The translations under genes were made by a program, and so were the position numbers. A DNA stretch of 46,353 nucleotides from a virus, in IMG/VR virus record IMGVR_UViG_3300048839_001136, positions 1-46,353 of that record; one strand, 5' to 3'. This document shows positions 10,501 through 18,781 of this stretch, piece by piece; position 1 is the stretch's first letter; every line of letters starts with the position of its first letter. Under the pieces are notes generated by a model, which had not been told where the DNA came from, did no database searches, and worked only from the letters and a program-made list of their open reading frames with translations.

Positions 10501-13500
10501 TTGCTCGAAGAACCAAGCAAGGGCTTGGACTTGGTAGGGCTTGACCCCGAGTTCTGTTGCCGCTGCATTGAAAAGCTCCTTCACTACCCGCCGCTCAGGC
10601 TCGGTCGGCCCATCAACAATTTTGCCGTCAGGCCCCTGCATCTGCCCAAAATAACGGTGGAAGGTCCGGGTCGCCCACACGTCGACGGTTACCTCGTGGA
10701 TGCCGTTGAGGTTCATCACGAAGGGCCCGACTTTCGGCCCAAACGCACGGAGACCAAGGGCGGTGTCGGTCGCCTTCCCGTCGACCGAAGGACCCATCTT
10801 CCCCCACTTTGCCCTTGCTTCGTTGAGTTCCTTGACCGTGTGCTCTGAGTACAGCCATTCAACAGCAGCGGCTTCGCCCAGATCCTGAACCATCGCGTTC
10901 AGAAACGTGAGGGACTTTTCTTTGGTGGCCGAGACCGGCCCGCCCGCCCACAGGCTTCCGTTGGTGGGATTGCGGGCCGGGATGACCCCAGTGTTCTCGT
11001 AGTGCTGAAAGGCCTGAGCCCCGATGTCCCAGTTGAGGTCTGCTTTGGTACCGGGGGACTGGAGCCCAACGACAACCAGAAGGAGCTGCCGCTTGGCTTC
11101 GTTGTCAGTGAGCGAGGGGATGACCGTGGCGGTCTCGCGGAACGAAAGCTCGATGTCTTCGTCGTACCAGTCGAGCCCACTTTTCTCCTGCTGCATCTGG
11201 TACCGCAACTCAGCGACGAGTTGCTTCAACGCCCTCTTCTTCTCCTTCGGGTCATTGAAGTCGCGCTTCCCTGTAATGCGGTCAAAGAAGGCTGCGACCT
11301 CGTGGACCGACATCCGTTGATTCCCGGTCAGCCCCGGGCCTTCCCGAATGTCGATCGCGGCGGTAGTCCCTGCCTTCGTCGGGAGCTTGACCTTTGGGCC
11401 CGATTCTTTGCCCTGCTGCCCGTAGACCGGCGCCTCTGTCCGGTCGACAAAGCGCTTGACGAGCCCGTCCTTGTAAAGGGTCTCGTCACCCTCGAACACG
11501 CCGGCCTCTTTCAAAGCGGCATGCTCTGTCGGAGCGAGCTTCTCCAAAAGCTCGCCCCAACGCTGGAGCGAAAGCTCCCCGCTCGGCAGATCTGCCCGCG
11601 CTCGCAAAGCGTCGACGGTCAGGTCACGCCCGCGGCTTTCGCGAGCCCCCTGCGGCGGGACCAACTTACCCGTGGTCGCGGCGAGAGGGCCGAGATTCTC
11701 GACCGGAACTGACTGGCCCCCCAGCAGCACCACCTGGCCCGGCTGGCTGCCGGAAAGGCGGTCGAGGTACCCGGCAAAGCCAGCATCGAGCACGGCCGAC
11801 TCGAACCCGAGCTGGTCTTTTCCCTCCTTCAGCCGGAGGGGGTCGGTGTTGCTGTCGTAGATGTTGCTGAGCCTTGCGCGGTGCCCCCGGCCGCCGACCC
11901 CTTGCTCGGGGGTCACCCCGGTTCCCTTGTCGACGTAGAAGTAGGCCCGCCGACGAAGTCGCGGGTCGGCCGCGTTCAAGTAGGTGTCACGCCCGCTTCC
12001 GAGCAGGCCCGTCCCGAACGAAGAGGTGTCGACAGCACTGAGATCGCGAGGGCTGTAGTGGAACGCCTCGACATCGTCGAGCCGACCCGGGCGGGCCGCA
12101 TTGAGCACGGGCCCTGTTGCGCCTCCGCGCTCGCCCGCAATCCGGAGCGGATACTGCTGGTAGAACTGTTCCGCCGTTCTCCCTGTCCTTGCGCCCATCG
12201 TCGCGTAGAACGAAGCGGCCCAGATTGCCATCGCGTCAGACACAGCACGGGAGTGCCGGCCAGTGGCCGCTAGCTGATCAGCCAGCTGCTGCCTGACCGA
12301 TTCGATCTGCTCGCGTGTACGCTCCTGGTTTGCCGCAGCGGAGATAACCTCTTCGATCCGCTGCTGGGCAAGCGCTTGACTCTGATCCCGCTCGGCGTTG
12401 ATCTCCGCCGGGGACTGGTCGAACGGGTTCAGAACCCCATGCTCCTGGACCGCCTGCTCAAGGGGAGTCCCAGGCGCAACCGCCAACACGGCTGAAAGCG
12501 GAATCGCGACCCGATCGCCAGTATCCGCGGCGGGAGTGATCTCGCTCCAAACAGATTCAGGCAACTGCTGAATCACCTCTAGCGGCAGTTGGGCGAGCAC
12601 CTCGCCGGCAACGTAGACCTGAACTTCACTCCCATCAGGACGCGATGCGAGCTCGCGCATCACCTCCCGGAACTCTTCCGGGTTCCGCTCCCGTAGAAGC
12701 GCCCGCTGGGAAGCGGCTAACAGAGCCTTGATAGTGGCCCCATCTTCTTCCTCTTTCCGGCCGCCCCCCGCCAGTTTATTGGCTGCTGCCGCCCCCGCGC
12801 CCACCGCAGAGGTCTGCAGCCCTACCCCGACGACCGTCGAGATGAGTGTATCGAGCAGGTCGGCCGGCTGCTCTCGGAGAAATTCTGCCGTGCTCTTGCC
12901 TGGGTTGAGCGTGGCCCACTCGTTCGCGTTTGTGGTGAGGGTCGTCGCCAGTTCGTGCGGGATCTCCACCGCGTACTGAGCGGCCAGCATCTTCGCAAAC
13001 TCACGGACGGCATGCCCTCCCGCCGGGGCGGCGAAATACTTCAGAAGCGCGTCCAGCGGCCCCTTCTCGAATGCCGCTTCCAGGCCACCTTGCTGGACCG
13101 CGTACAGCAGCGCGCGGCCAGGGTCGACCCCCGCATCGAGCGCTTCGGGGCCAGCGGCGCCCCCCGCCAAACCGCCCATGATCGGAAGTATCAGGTCGGG
13201 CCGCTTCAGGAGCGCGCCCGCCAGAATCAGAGGAACGTTCGTCGCAGCGGAGATGAGACCGCTTTGCACAGGCCGGACCCACTCGTAGCCCTCCGGGGGT
13301 TCTCCCAGCGTATTCTCGACCGAGGCCTGTTCTTGCCTGCGCTTGCTCCGGACTGCCTCGATGATCGGAGCGAACGGGTTGCCCGGCAGCAATCGCAACC
13401 AGGGGGCCTCCCGGGTCTGGCCCGAGAGTAGGTCCCCGATCGGTTCGACCGTCGCCCTCAAAAGCAGCTCCATCCCCCCGTAGCTGCTGACACCGACAAG

Positions 13501-13959
13501 AGCGGGGGTGGCCTTGAGCGGGCGGACGACAAACAAGTCGAGCAGCTGCTCGATGTCGGAGAGGGACTTCAGGTCGTCGTGGGTCTGGGCCACTGTATCG
13601 GGGCGGTCACCGAGGTACTTCTGCAGCCTCGGGGCCAGCAGCAGCGCGTCTTCTGCCTGATCTGCCGCCGCCCGCGCCTTCGCCTCCGGCAGGTTGTTGT
13701 AGAGCACGTCCGGAAGGACCGAATACCGCTTCCCGAGCTTGGCCGCCTCCGCGGCCTGGTCCGGGTTCCGGCGGACCGCGGTGTCGAGCACCGGCCGGAC
13801 TTGGGCGAGCCCCTGGCTCCGCCGAAGCTCGTCCGCCGCCTCAGCGTATGGATCCCGAGCGGGCTTCGCCAGGGGGGCGCCGATCGGAGCCGGAACGCCC
13901 GCCGGCCTGGTCGGTCGGGCGAACAGCTCGTCGGCCGCTAACTCGTAGACGTTGCTCAT
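4561..13959 (-). CDS. Giant polyvalent internal virion (ejection) protein
   Basis: At 3132 residues this gene fills one fifth of the window. It occupies the position of T7 gp16, after gp15-like and before the fibre, so it is probably packed in the head and ejected into the host. Visible modules: an ART-like segment at about 625-720 (FHYSP, then YFYVDKGTG) and a conserved domain at about 880-1110 (SVHEVAAFFDRITG; GIHEVTVDVWATR). An LPD-type module lies at about 1580-1660 (VVEELQSDW, AVAFVTGDQSAERYDLSKQ). A zincin-like HETGHFFLE motif is at about 1826, a long coiled coil at about 1970-2090, and a hydrophobic segment near 2955-2975 (GLAGLLIPFWVAEAIAVAM). No N-terminal transglycosylase is seen, unlike T7 gp16. 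The ATG overlaps the previous stop (ATGA). Enzyme activities are inferred from motifs only. Confidence 0.88.
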   Translation of the reverse strand: MSNVYELAADELFARPTRPAGVPAPIGAPLAKPARDPYAEAADELRRSQGLAQVRPVLDTAVRRNPDQAAEAAKLGKRYSVLPDVLYNNLPEAKARAAADQAEDALLLAPRLQKYLGDRPDTVAQTHDDLKSLSDIEQLLDLFVVRPLKATPALVGVSSYGGMELLLRATVEPIGDLLSGQTREAPWLRLLPGNPFAPIIEAVRSKRRQEQASVENTLGEPPEGYEWVRPVQSGLISAATNVPLILAGALLKRPDLILPIMGGLAGGAAGPEALDAGVDPGRALLYAVQQGGLEAAFEKGPLDALLKYFAAPAGGHAVREFAKMLAAQYAVEIPHELATTLTTNANEWATLNPGKSTAEFLREQPADLLDTLISTVVGVGLQTSAVGAGAAAANKLAGGGRKEEEDGATIKALLAASQRALLRERNPEEFREVMRELASRPDGSEVQVYVAGEVLAQLPLEVIQQLPESVWSEITPAADTGDRVAIPLSAVLAVAPGTPLEQAVQEHGVLNPFDQSPAEINAERDQSQALAQQRIEEVISAAANQERTREQIESVRQQLADQLAATGRHSRAVSDAMAIWAASFYATMGARTGRTAEQFYQQYPLRIAGERGGATGPVLNAARPGRLDDVEAFHYSPRDLSAVDTSSFGTGLLGSGRDTYLNAADPRLRRRAYFYVDKGTGVTPEQGVGGRGHRARLSNIYDSNTDPLRLKEGKDQLGFESAVLDAGFAGYLDRLSGSQPGQVVLLGGQSVPVENLGPLAATTGKLVPPQGARESRGRDLTVDALRARADLPSGELSLQRWGELLEKLAPTEHAALKEAGVFEGDETLYKDGLVKRFVDRTEAPVYGQQGKESGPKVKLPTKAGTTAAIDIREGPGLTGNQRMSVHEVAAFFDRITGKRDFNDPKEKKRALKQLVAELRYQMQQEKSGLDWYDEDIELSFRETATVIPSLTDNEAKRQLLLVVVGLQSPGTKADLNWDIGAQAFQHYENTGVIPARNPTNGSLWAGGPVSATKEKSLTFLNAMVQDLGEAAAVEWLYSEHTVKELNEARAKWGKMGPSVDGKATDTALGLRAFGPKVGPFVMNLNGIHEVTVDVWATRTFHRYFGQMQGPDGKIVDGPTEPERRVVKELFNAAATELGVKPYQVQALAWFFEQQLFSKLGTASASLNFSDGARKFAARGRGDVRGGDGPAENVLGQGPLSPLVRGTFLNVGLSTAEVAGEGQITAEQVTQELESRGVRVVNIDQHQSNTELTAVVEIDRPLTPEEADSVSAALQQEAIVQLSDGVGNLHGPKAAEWGPYNPDFFLLPNGQTAADAASQGYRQSTPWYSELARQVAAAPMKSAPASGWAQWLKGLAQKGVSPDEIEWSGISEWLTFQEGKVTREQVGAYLKANGVRVKQVVYADLADRMDQINDAIAEYGYAASYEGNDQVEFVDEDGEIVDWDHLPEDVVDAVRSVFPSWVKGSTRYTEYTDPKGTNNREILLALPRRGPTPQGLAKRKAVFDKYQPRLDALRVKAESLAGKDSAAYGIAHGQMLDLQSKRDAEADAAYRLPADEKPYRSGHWEEPDVLAHTRVNDRVDVDGRRVLVVEELQSDWAQAGRERGFAEDFDQAAVRRAPFVGSTDKWLALAMKRIIKMAVDEGYGAVAFVTGDQSAERYDLSKQIDAIDYRRITVGAGDEIDLQLIKDGKILKTVAVREAELADHVGKEMAAKILQGEGSQQPARNGGEPMTRLDGLNLKVGGEGMRAFYDEIVPAAAKKLLRKLGGEGLVDIELTETDKRQGFLITDKMKEAAAGGLPLFSESARGTFNPATLELVLNPNANLSTWFHETGHFFLEVLADIASQPDAPAGIAADMGTVLQWFGVSDLQTWQGMTLDQKREHHEKWARGVEQYVMEGKAPSAEMLPLLRRFAAWMKSVYGSIQRFLAGLPEGERKPLNDDIRRVMDRLIATDEQIAEAEQIAGMTPDPSATALAGEKLAKRSLASLKWAVRARGEAIKKLQGEAKAARKAAVEAATEEVDATPEMRALKALEALRVDVELQGRLDAWKDARTAAEEASRLEIQQQHLAAEEAKTGAALTGLKKGQFLAKVRGEVNAEVSLAMIKWDRQNPKPLRRADPNDAEMAVIADSFGFPTVEAMMEAIEAFGNRRDAIDSIAELRMLEEHGDLNDADAIAEAANLAVHNEARARALAAELRSQQEALAAKADTGQTTAGGRKTTVNILVEAGKRFAAEVVSRTPLRDLKAAAWQHTAAEKRASQRWLKATMAGKTEEAVKAKQDQLLHNLTSKALLEAQAEGAQIRAFFARVVRGTDEKVVEKGRDPDLVNAARAVLFAYGIQTPATKKASAYLSVVAQHDPETYNAVSSMVAAAVENAQPVDSLAFEELRSLHEAVASLWHLAKRSRRIEVAGDVLDIDDAAAMLSARLDEKRAPTTLPGTTGTFTKAEERARALQFFGAALRRVEQWVGSVDGKYGGPFQRIVFQPVKDAADRYRTDRLAYRRKFQALVKGVAPSLSPNEIAAPTLGYVFGKGGRGGHAELLHALLHTGNASNKRKLLLGRGWATENEDGTLDTTRWDAFLGRLHDTGVLRREHYDFVQGVWDLLEETKAGAQKAHRDAFGRYFSEVTADAFDTPFGTYRGGYVPALVDPRLVQDAEQRELIEQDNASLTSAFPSTARGFTYSRAEYNRPLLLDLRVLPQHIDKVLLFTHMENPVRQTARVLRRPGVQDKLNALQPGAISGMLRPWLNRAARQMVNSPVVGDGGLSRIATVARARAGMQLMFANVSNTLQQFTGLSNLLVQVRPGHVGRAVALYLQNPRKMVRDVHALSPMMAERASNEVAAISGQIEQILLNPTLLERAQDWAIRHAYFMQLAVDNVIGPIAWTGAYNQALSAGMEEADAIRFADGVVRQTQTSSLPEDISRVEAGPPAVRLFTQFYNYFSMLFNTNVTAMQQIVEEVGIVKGAHRLAFVGLAGLLIPFWVAEAIAVAMRGGPEDDEDDGYLDDWIEAVIGMGTAKGFLAGIPVAGQFGIAAVNRFNATPVDDRVSLSPAVSLAEASVGVPAHVYKAATEGVEAVNARRAVRDMLTLLGMVLGLPLYAAARPLGYLAGVTQESIIPTDPVDAARGLVTGTPSPESKQ

Positions 13960-15545
13960 TTCCGTTGCGCCCGCAGGTAGACATCGAGGATGTTTTCCGG
14001 GGTCGCTTCCGCGCCCACCCGCTTGAGCTCAGCCCGGATCTTCGTGTAGGCGTCCGCCGGGACGGCGTCCCTGACCCATTCGGCTCGCTCCTGCGGCGGG
14101 ATCTGGTAGAACCGGGACTTGCTGAACCAGCCGCTTTGCTCGAACGACAGCCGATCAAGAACGACCCGGCGCTCTTCCATCGTTGGCGGCTTCCCTTTGG
14201 CGACCCGGTGCTCCTCAAACGCGTGAAGCGCCTCCCGCTCGAACTCGCTCTTCTGCTGCGGCGTCTTCAACCCGGCCGAGTACCGAAGGATGTGCTGGAG
14301 CGTGGTCGCGGTTTCCTTCTCACGGTCCGGCACCAGCATGTCGCGTTGGAGACTAGACACGCGCGCCATGTCCCCGTCGTCGAGCTTGCCAACAAGAGTA
14401 ACCATCCGCCGACGCTTGAACGCTTCCCGGTTGTGGGCCGCCTCGTCTAGCAGCTCCGCAAAGACCTTCTGGTCCGTCTTCACCGGCTTGCCCTCTGCCC
14501 GCCGGCGAGAGTCCTCCGCCCGGTCGATCAGATACTGCTGCAAACGGGCACGATCAGTGCCTTCGAGCTGCCCCAACAGCCTCTCGGGCGGCATCCGCCC
14601 CTTGGCAGCGGCATACTGCCACGCCTCGTTGTGGTATTTCGATTTGCGTTCGGCCTCAGCTTCCTTGACCAGCGCGTGATTGCTGCGGATTTCAACCAGT
14701 GTCCGTTCGCGGAGCGCCGGTGCCAGGCCCGCCGCCCGCTCCAGCTGTTCGCCAAGCGGGAGACCGGCCCATTCCGCCGCCTTCGTCTTCGCCTCCTGGT
14801 TCAGCTTTTCCCCAGCGATGACTTGCTCGACCCGCGCCTGCACCGCCAACGGGATCTCGGTCTTGTTCGCCTCGTAGTACGCCTGCGCGGCAACAGGGTC
14901 GGCTGTCGCGGTACCGGTGCCTTCCGCCAGCCGTGTGATGTGAAGCAGGTGAAGGGGGGCCAGCCATTTCTGTTGTTGCTGCTGGACCCGTTTAACGGAC
15001 CAGCCCTTTCGGGCCCCCATCCGGGCGGCCGCGGTAGCCACCTCGTCCCGGACCGACTCCGGCTTGCCGGTATCGGCCCCGAACTCAATCGCCGCCTCCA
15101 CGGCCGCCTCCGCCATCTCGTCAGCGTGCCTCTCCCTGACGGTAGCGGCATGTTGGGCAACGCCCCCGAGCGCCGCCCCGCGTCGGCGTTCTAGCGATTG
15201 CCCGAGCCGCTGCCGGGCCGCCGGCGAGAGACGGCCCCCGTATTCCTCCCGGGCCTTCTCCCACCAGTCAGCGGCAGCGGTCTCGTACTCGTCGATACGG
15301 CCACCCTGGTACTGCCGGCGAGCTTCCGCATCCCACCGGAGCCAGTTTGTCGTGATCTCGGCATCCGCAGTACTGGTCTCGATGTCGATCTGCTCCTGCA
15401 GCCGACGGTCGACGACGTTCGCCGCTTGGTCCAGACCACGCCCAAGCTCGCGCAGCCCGCTGCTGACATCAGGCGCGCGCTGGTAGACCGGTTTGAGTGG
15501 GGACCGCTGGGCGGTTGGCCCTTGGAGGGTAGGAACGCGGGGCAT
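13956..15545 (-). CDS. Internal virion protein, gp15-like
   Basis: This 529-residue protein is almost entirely alpha-helical and rich in Ala, Glu, Arg and Gln. It starts with a proline-containing segment (MPRVPTLQGPTAQRSPLKPVYQRAPDV), a common opening of podoviral internal virion proteins. Its place between the gp14-like and giant proteins matches T7 gp15, which helps form the DNA-ejection conduit across the envelope. No membrane segment or enzymatic motif is visible. The start is ATG, three bases after the upstream stop, and the end overlaps the next gene by four bases, so synthesis is likely coupled. The assignment rests on gene order, length and composition more than on motifs. Confidence 0.8.
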   Translation of the reverse strand: MPRVPTLQGPTAQRSPLKPVYQRAPDVSSGLRELGRGLDQAANVVDRRLQEQIDIETSTADAEITTNWLRWDAEARRQYQGGRIDEYETAAADWWEKAREEYGGRLSPAARQRLGQSLERRRGAALGGVAQHAATVRERHADEMAEAAVEAAIEFGADTGKPESVRDEVATAAARMGARKGWSVKRVQQQQQKWLAPLHLLHITRLAEGTGTATADPVAAQAYYEANKTEIPLAVQARVEQVIAGEKLNQEAKTKAAEWAGLPLGEQLERAAGLAPALRERTLVEIRSNHALVKEAEAERKSKYHNEAWQYAAAKGRMPPERLLGQLEGTDRARLQQYLIDRAEDSRRRAEGKPVKTDQKVFAELLDEAAHNREAFKRRRMVTLVGKLDDGDMARVSSLQRDMLVPDREKETATTLQHILRYSAGLKTPQQKSEFEREALHAFEEHRVAKGKPPTMEERRVVLDRLSFEQSGWFSKSRFYQIPPQERAEWVRDAVPADAYTKIRAELKRVGAEATPENILDVYLRAQRK

Positions 15546-15548
15546 GGC

Positions 15549-16085
15549 TCACGGCCCCATGTTCGGACCGAACCCGGGAAGAGGCTTCACAATCGCGCCC
15601 CCATACGACTTCGGCGCCCCCTTGTACCGGTACCACTGGTCCGCGACCTGGGCCGCGCCCCCAAGGACCGACCCGACCGCTCCGAGGGTCCCTTGCCCCG
15701 CGGCAGCTCGCCCCTCGGCGACCGCCTGAGCGCCTTGCGTGCGGGCAGACCAGGCATCTCGGGCAGCGTTCCCGCGAACCGTGCGGACATCCTGTTCCCC
15801 GAAAAAGTCGGTCTGGTCGATCAGCTCCGCTGGGGTGCCTGCGGTCAGGTCGAGCCCGCGGGCAGCCATCGCCGCCCGTTGCCCGCCCCGCACTTGAGCA
15901 GCTTGTCGGCGGGCCGCGATCGCCTCGTCTTCGCCACGCCGAAGGGCATCCTGCGCGGCGTACTCCGACATGATCTGGTTGTTGCGACCGACCTGCTTGG
16001 CGACCTGACCCTGCTGGTACTGGCCGACTGCGCTCATGGCGGTAGAGGCCGCAGCCAGCACCATCATCGTTGTAGGCTCGCACAT
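15549..16085 (-). CDS. Internal virion protein, gp14-like
   Basis: This is a 178-residue protein. I choose the ATG at 16085 (MCEPTTMM), one base after the upstream stop, over a GTG at 16094, because MC(D/E)P is the usual opening of this family. A hydrophobic start (TMMVLAAASTAMSAVGQY) is followed by an Ala/Gln/Arg-rich helical body and a Gly/Pro-rich end (GGAIVKPLPGFGPNMGP). In T7-like phages gp14 is ejected first and inserts in the outer membrane. The order gp13-gp14-gp15-large protein supports this call. The C-terminal proline-glycine tail is typical of podoviral homologues as I remember them. Confidence 0.82.
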   Translation of the reverse strand: MCEPTTMMVLAAASTAMSAVGQYQQGQVAKQVGRNNQIMSEYAAQDALRRGEDEAIAARRQAAQVRGGQRAAMAARGLDLTAGTPAELIDQTDFFGEQDVRTVRGNAARDAWSARTQGAQAVAEGRAAAGQGTLGAVGSVLGGAAQVADQWYRYKGAPKSYGGAIVKPLPGFGPNMGP

Positions 16086-16086
16086 G

Positions 16087-16560
16087 TCAGACACCCATCT
16101 CGAAGATCAGAAAAGGCTCGCCCGTCTTCGGGGCGGCGATCGCGTGCGGGCGAAAACGGAACCCGAGCCGGCGGAGCCACCTGACGTGCAACGTATTCTT
16201 GGCGTGCACCACGTTCATCAGCCGAGGATAGGCATCGAGCATCGCGCGAGTGTACGCCGGCCCTACTGCCACGAGGGCACGGGCATGCTTCGATACCCTA
16301 TCGGTCCCGAGCATCCAGGGCGCACCGACCGGAGCCAGCACGGACTCGACCAAAGGGGCGACCCCCAGTAACGCGACCAGGCCTTCATCGTCCCAGACCG
16401 CGGCAGCAAGGGTGGACCGCTCCACCCCGGTGCGGAGTGCGTCCGAGGGCGATACCCCAGCTGCCGCGAGCTCGTCCAAATCCGCTTGCCGGAGCGTGCA
16501 CGCGAGAGCCTCCGCATCGGCCAAGGTCGGCCGCTTGAAGTCAACCGCCAGGCGCGACAT
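16087..16560 (-). CDS. gp13-like internal protein with acetyltransferase-like fold
   Basis: The protein has 157 residues. The ATG at 16560 lies inside the end of the tail tube B gene, a 20-base overlap; in-frame upstream codons would extend it into an unrelated Ser/Arg-rich stretch. The pattern resembles the phage T7 gp13-like/GNAT-fold proteins: FKRPTLADAEAL, a short LRQADLDELAAAG helix, AAAVWDDEGLVALLGVAPL in the central strands, and NTLHVRWLRRLGFRFRPH near the end. Such proteins are needed for virion assembly in T7 but acetyl transfer has not been established for them to my knowledge. Position between tubular B and gp14-like supports the call. Confidence 0.78.
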   Translation of the reverse strand: MSRLAVDFKRPTLADAEALACTLRQADLDELAAAGVSPSDALRTGVERSTLAAAVWDDEGLVALLGVAPLVESVLAPVGAPWMLGTDRVSKHARALVAVGPAYTRAMLDAYPRLMNVVHAKNTLHVRWLRRLGFRFRPHAIAAPKTGEPFLIFEMGV

Positions 16561-18781
16561 CGAGGGCCAGCGACAGGATGAAGAGATTGACCGGGTCCGA
16601 CTGCTCGATGCAAACAGCCCCCTCCGCGTTCCAGTCGCCGAGGACCTCAAACCGCAGCTCTTCAGTCAGCAGAGCAGGAGCAGCCCCGAAGGCGTCTCCG
16701 TCGGCCCGATTCAGGTACTCCGTCAGCCGGTCGAAAGAGGGCCCGGCCTTCAGCCAGCCCGTGTCGGCGACACGCACCATCACTGCATTGACGTTCTTGG
16801 TCGAACCTTGCCCACCAGCGGGCGCGGACTCGAAATGAATCGGAAGGGTCTTCACCCGCGCGGTTGAAGCCAGCCCGACATGAACAACTGACGCTTCAGC
16901 TTCCAGTTCGATCGCACCCGAAGTCACGGTGCGAACAGGGTGCACGCCCTCGTCGGCAAGCACCTGAACTTCGCGGCCTTCCAGATACTGCAGCCCAGAC
17001 AGCGTCGTCACCGGGACGCCCTCATAGGTAGCCCCTGCATCGACGAAGAAGGAAGCATCAGGAGCCCCCGGCCCCATCGACCCCATCCGCTCGATGAACC
17101 GAACAGTCCGGCCCCCAACAGTCCGGCGCACAACCAGATAGAGCACATCCTCTTGCTCTTCTGGCACTACGCAAACCGACTCGACCACCCCATCCGTTGT
17201 GTGGAGGTGCCAAGCGTAGATCTGGTGCTCAGGCACATATGTCAGCCCCAGCAGCACGCCGTCGTTTCGCGCTGCCCACAGGATGGTGTAAGGCGCCTGC
17301 ATATAGGCAAGATCGAGGATCTCGTAACCGTCAAACAGGTGGGGCGCCATCAGCGACAAGTCCAACGACGCGAACGTGTTCGTCTGCCAGTTGTAGGCCA
17401 ATTCCCGCACGTGCGCGCCCCTCGCCTGCGCATACAGCACAGCCGCCCCTGTCGTCACCGGTTGGGCCGCTGCGACCCCGGTGTACCCCTGCGGCTTCAC
17501 GCTGAGGGTCGTCGGCGAGATGGCAGGGCCCCCTTCCGCGAAGATCCGGAACTCACCCCCGCTCGTCAACGCCAGCAGGTCGATCAGAGGCACCAGGTGA
17601 CGAACGGTGTTGTGCTGGCGGCTGCGTACACGTAGCTGAAGGGCGTCATCGTCCTGGGCCGGGATCGACGACGTGAGGTTGCTGCTGGTCCCCGTTCGGG
17701 TGCCCCAGACCGACTGAGGGTCATCCGAAGTCCCGCCGAACCAGCGGCGCTGCTCATGGAAGACGACCGCGGCGGGGTAGTCCCCCTCGCCCGTGTTCAG
17801 CGAGATGAAGCTGTCTGGCGGTGGCCGGGTCGTGTCCGGCAGCACGTTGTCGTCGACGAGAGATAGCTCTGTCGTCTGGCCGATGAAACCGAATGCGCCG
17901 CCCCTCTTCTTATAGGCGTTGTAGCGGGCGGCGGCCGGCTCGGCCGACCACGAGACCGTGTTGTAGTTGCCGGCGATCGCGAGATTGTTGGCCACGGTCA
18001 CAGAGGGGGACGGGAGCGACTCCGAAACACCATCAGCAGCAACGGAAGTGACGACATATTCCTGCGGACTCGGATTGGTCGCCGTCGGCGATGTCGGCGT
18101 GACCGTGAGCCCAGTGGGCGCGGCCAACGTGGGCGCGAACGAGACCGCCGTCAACGACCACGAGGCCGCACCGAGCCGGCGCAGCTCCATCGCGGAGAAG
18201 TCAGGATGGCAGAGGGTAACGATGTCGTTGTCCTGCGCGTAGGTAAGCCCAAAGAGGGCCGAGGCCGGATACGGGCTCGCAAGCACGTACAGCCGGGCCG
18301 CTACCGCTGCGTCCGTTGGCACTTCGATCGGGGTCCCAACAGGAGTGGTGAGCCAGAAGCTCGTGGCGGTGTCGACAACGATACGGCCCAACCTACCGGC
18401 GATGAAAGCGTCGTCCCCTGTCGACCACCCATGTGGGTCAACCATCGTGACATGGTTGCCCGTCACCGACGACACCAGCCGCTCGTTTTCCAGAATGGAC
18501 TGCCCTTCGGAGTAGAACCGAATGTAGTAGTCGCCGAGCTCCAGCACAATCGATTGCCCGACCGCGAAGACGAACGGGATGAGACGCACGGGGGCACCAC
18601 CGACGCGGGCTTCGTTCACGTACCGGAATCCAGGGCGTCGACGCAAAGGGCCGTGCGGGAGCACGATCATGTTCTCGGCGATCTCGACTCCGGTCTGGTG
18701 CTTCGTGAGATCGACACGACCGAACAGCTCAGGCGCGATCACCCCGCCGGCAAAGGAACGGCGAAAGGTATTGGCTGTCAC
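16541..18781 (-). CDS. Tail tubular protein B (nozzle)
   Basis: This 746-residue protein starts with FRRSFAGGVIAPELFGRVDLTKHQTGVEIAENMIVLPHGPLRRRPGF. That pattern (a tail nozzle protein opening, with a GxLxRRPG-type element) is shared by tail tubular protein B and related podoviral tail proteins. It is beta-rich throughout, with a fibronectin-like segment at about 225-290 (APTGLTVTPTSPTATNPSPQ) and an RRWFGGT motif near 345. The size is close to T7 gp12. It forms the distal tube through which DNA leaves. The start is a GTG overlapping the tubular A stop (GTGA), and the end overlaps the gp13-like gene. Confidence 0.92.
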   Translation of the reverse strand: MTANTFRRSFAGGVIAPELFGRVDLTKHQTGVEIAENMIVLPHGPLRRRPGFRYVNEARVGGAPVRLIPFVFAVGQSIVLELGDYYIRFYSEGQSILENERLVSSVTGNHVTMVDPHGWSTGDDAFIAGRLGRIVVDTATSFWLTTPVGTPIEVPTDAAVAARLYVLASPYPASALFGLTYAQDNDIVTLCHPDFSAMELRRLGAASWSLTAVSFAPTLAAPTGLTVTPTSPTATNPSPQEYVVTSVAADGVSESLPSPSVTVANNLAIAGNYNTVSWSAEPAAARYNAYKKRGGAFGFIGQTTELSLVDDNVLPDTTRPPPDSFISLNTGEGDYPAAVVFHEQRRWFGGTSDDPQSVWGTRTGTSSNLTSSIPAQDDDALQLRVRSRQHNTVRHLVPLIDLLALTSGGEFRIFAEGGPAISPTTLSVKPQGYTGVAAAQPVTTGAAVLYAQARGAHVRELAYNWQTNTFASLDLSLMAPHLFDGYEILDLAYMQAPYTILWAARNDGVLLGLTYVPEHQIYAWHLHTTDGVVESVCVVPEEQEDVLYLVVRRTVGGRTVRFIERMGSMGPGAPDASFFVDAGATYEGVPVTTLSGLQYLEGREVQVLADEGVHPVRTVTSGAIELEAEASVVHVGLASTARVKTLPIHFESAPAGGQGSTKNVNAVMVRVADTGWLKAGPSFDRLTEYLNRADGDAFGAAPALLTEELRFEVLGDWNAEGAVCIEQSDPVNLFILSLALDVAPGG

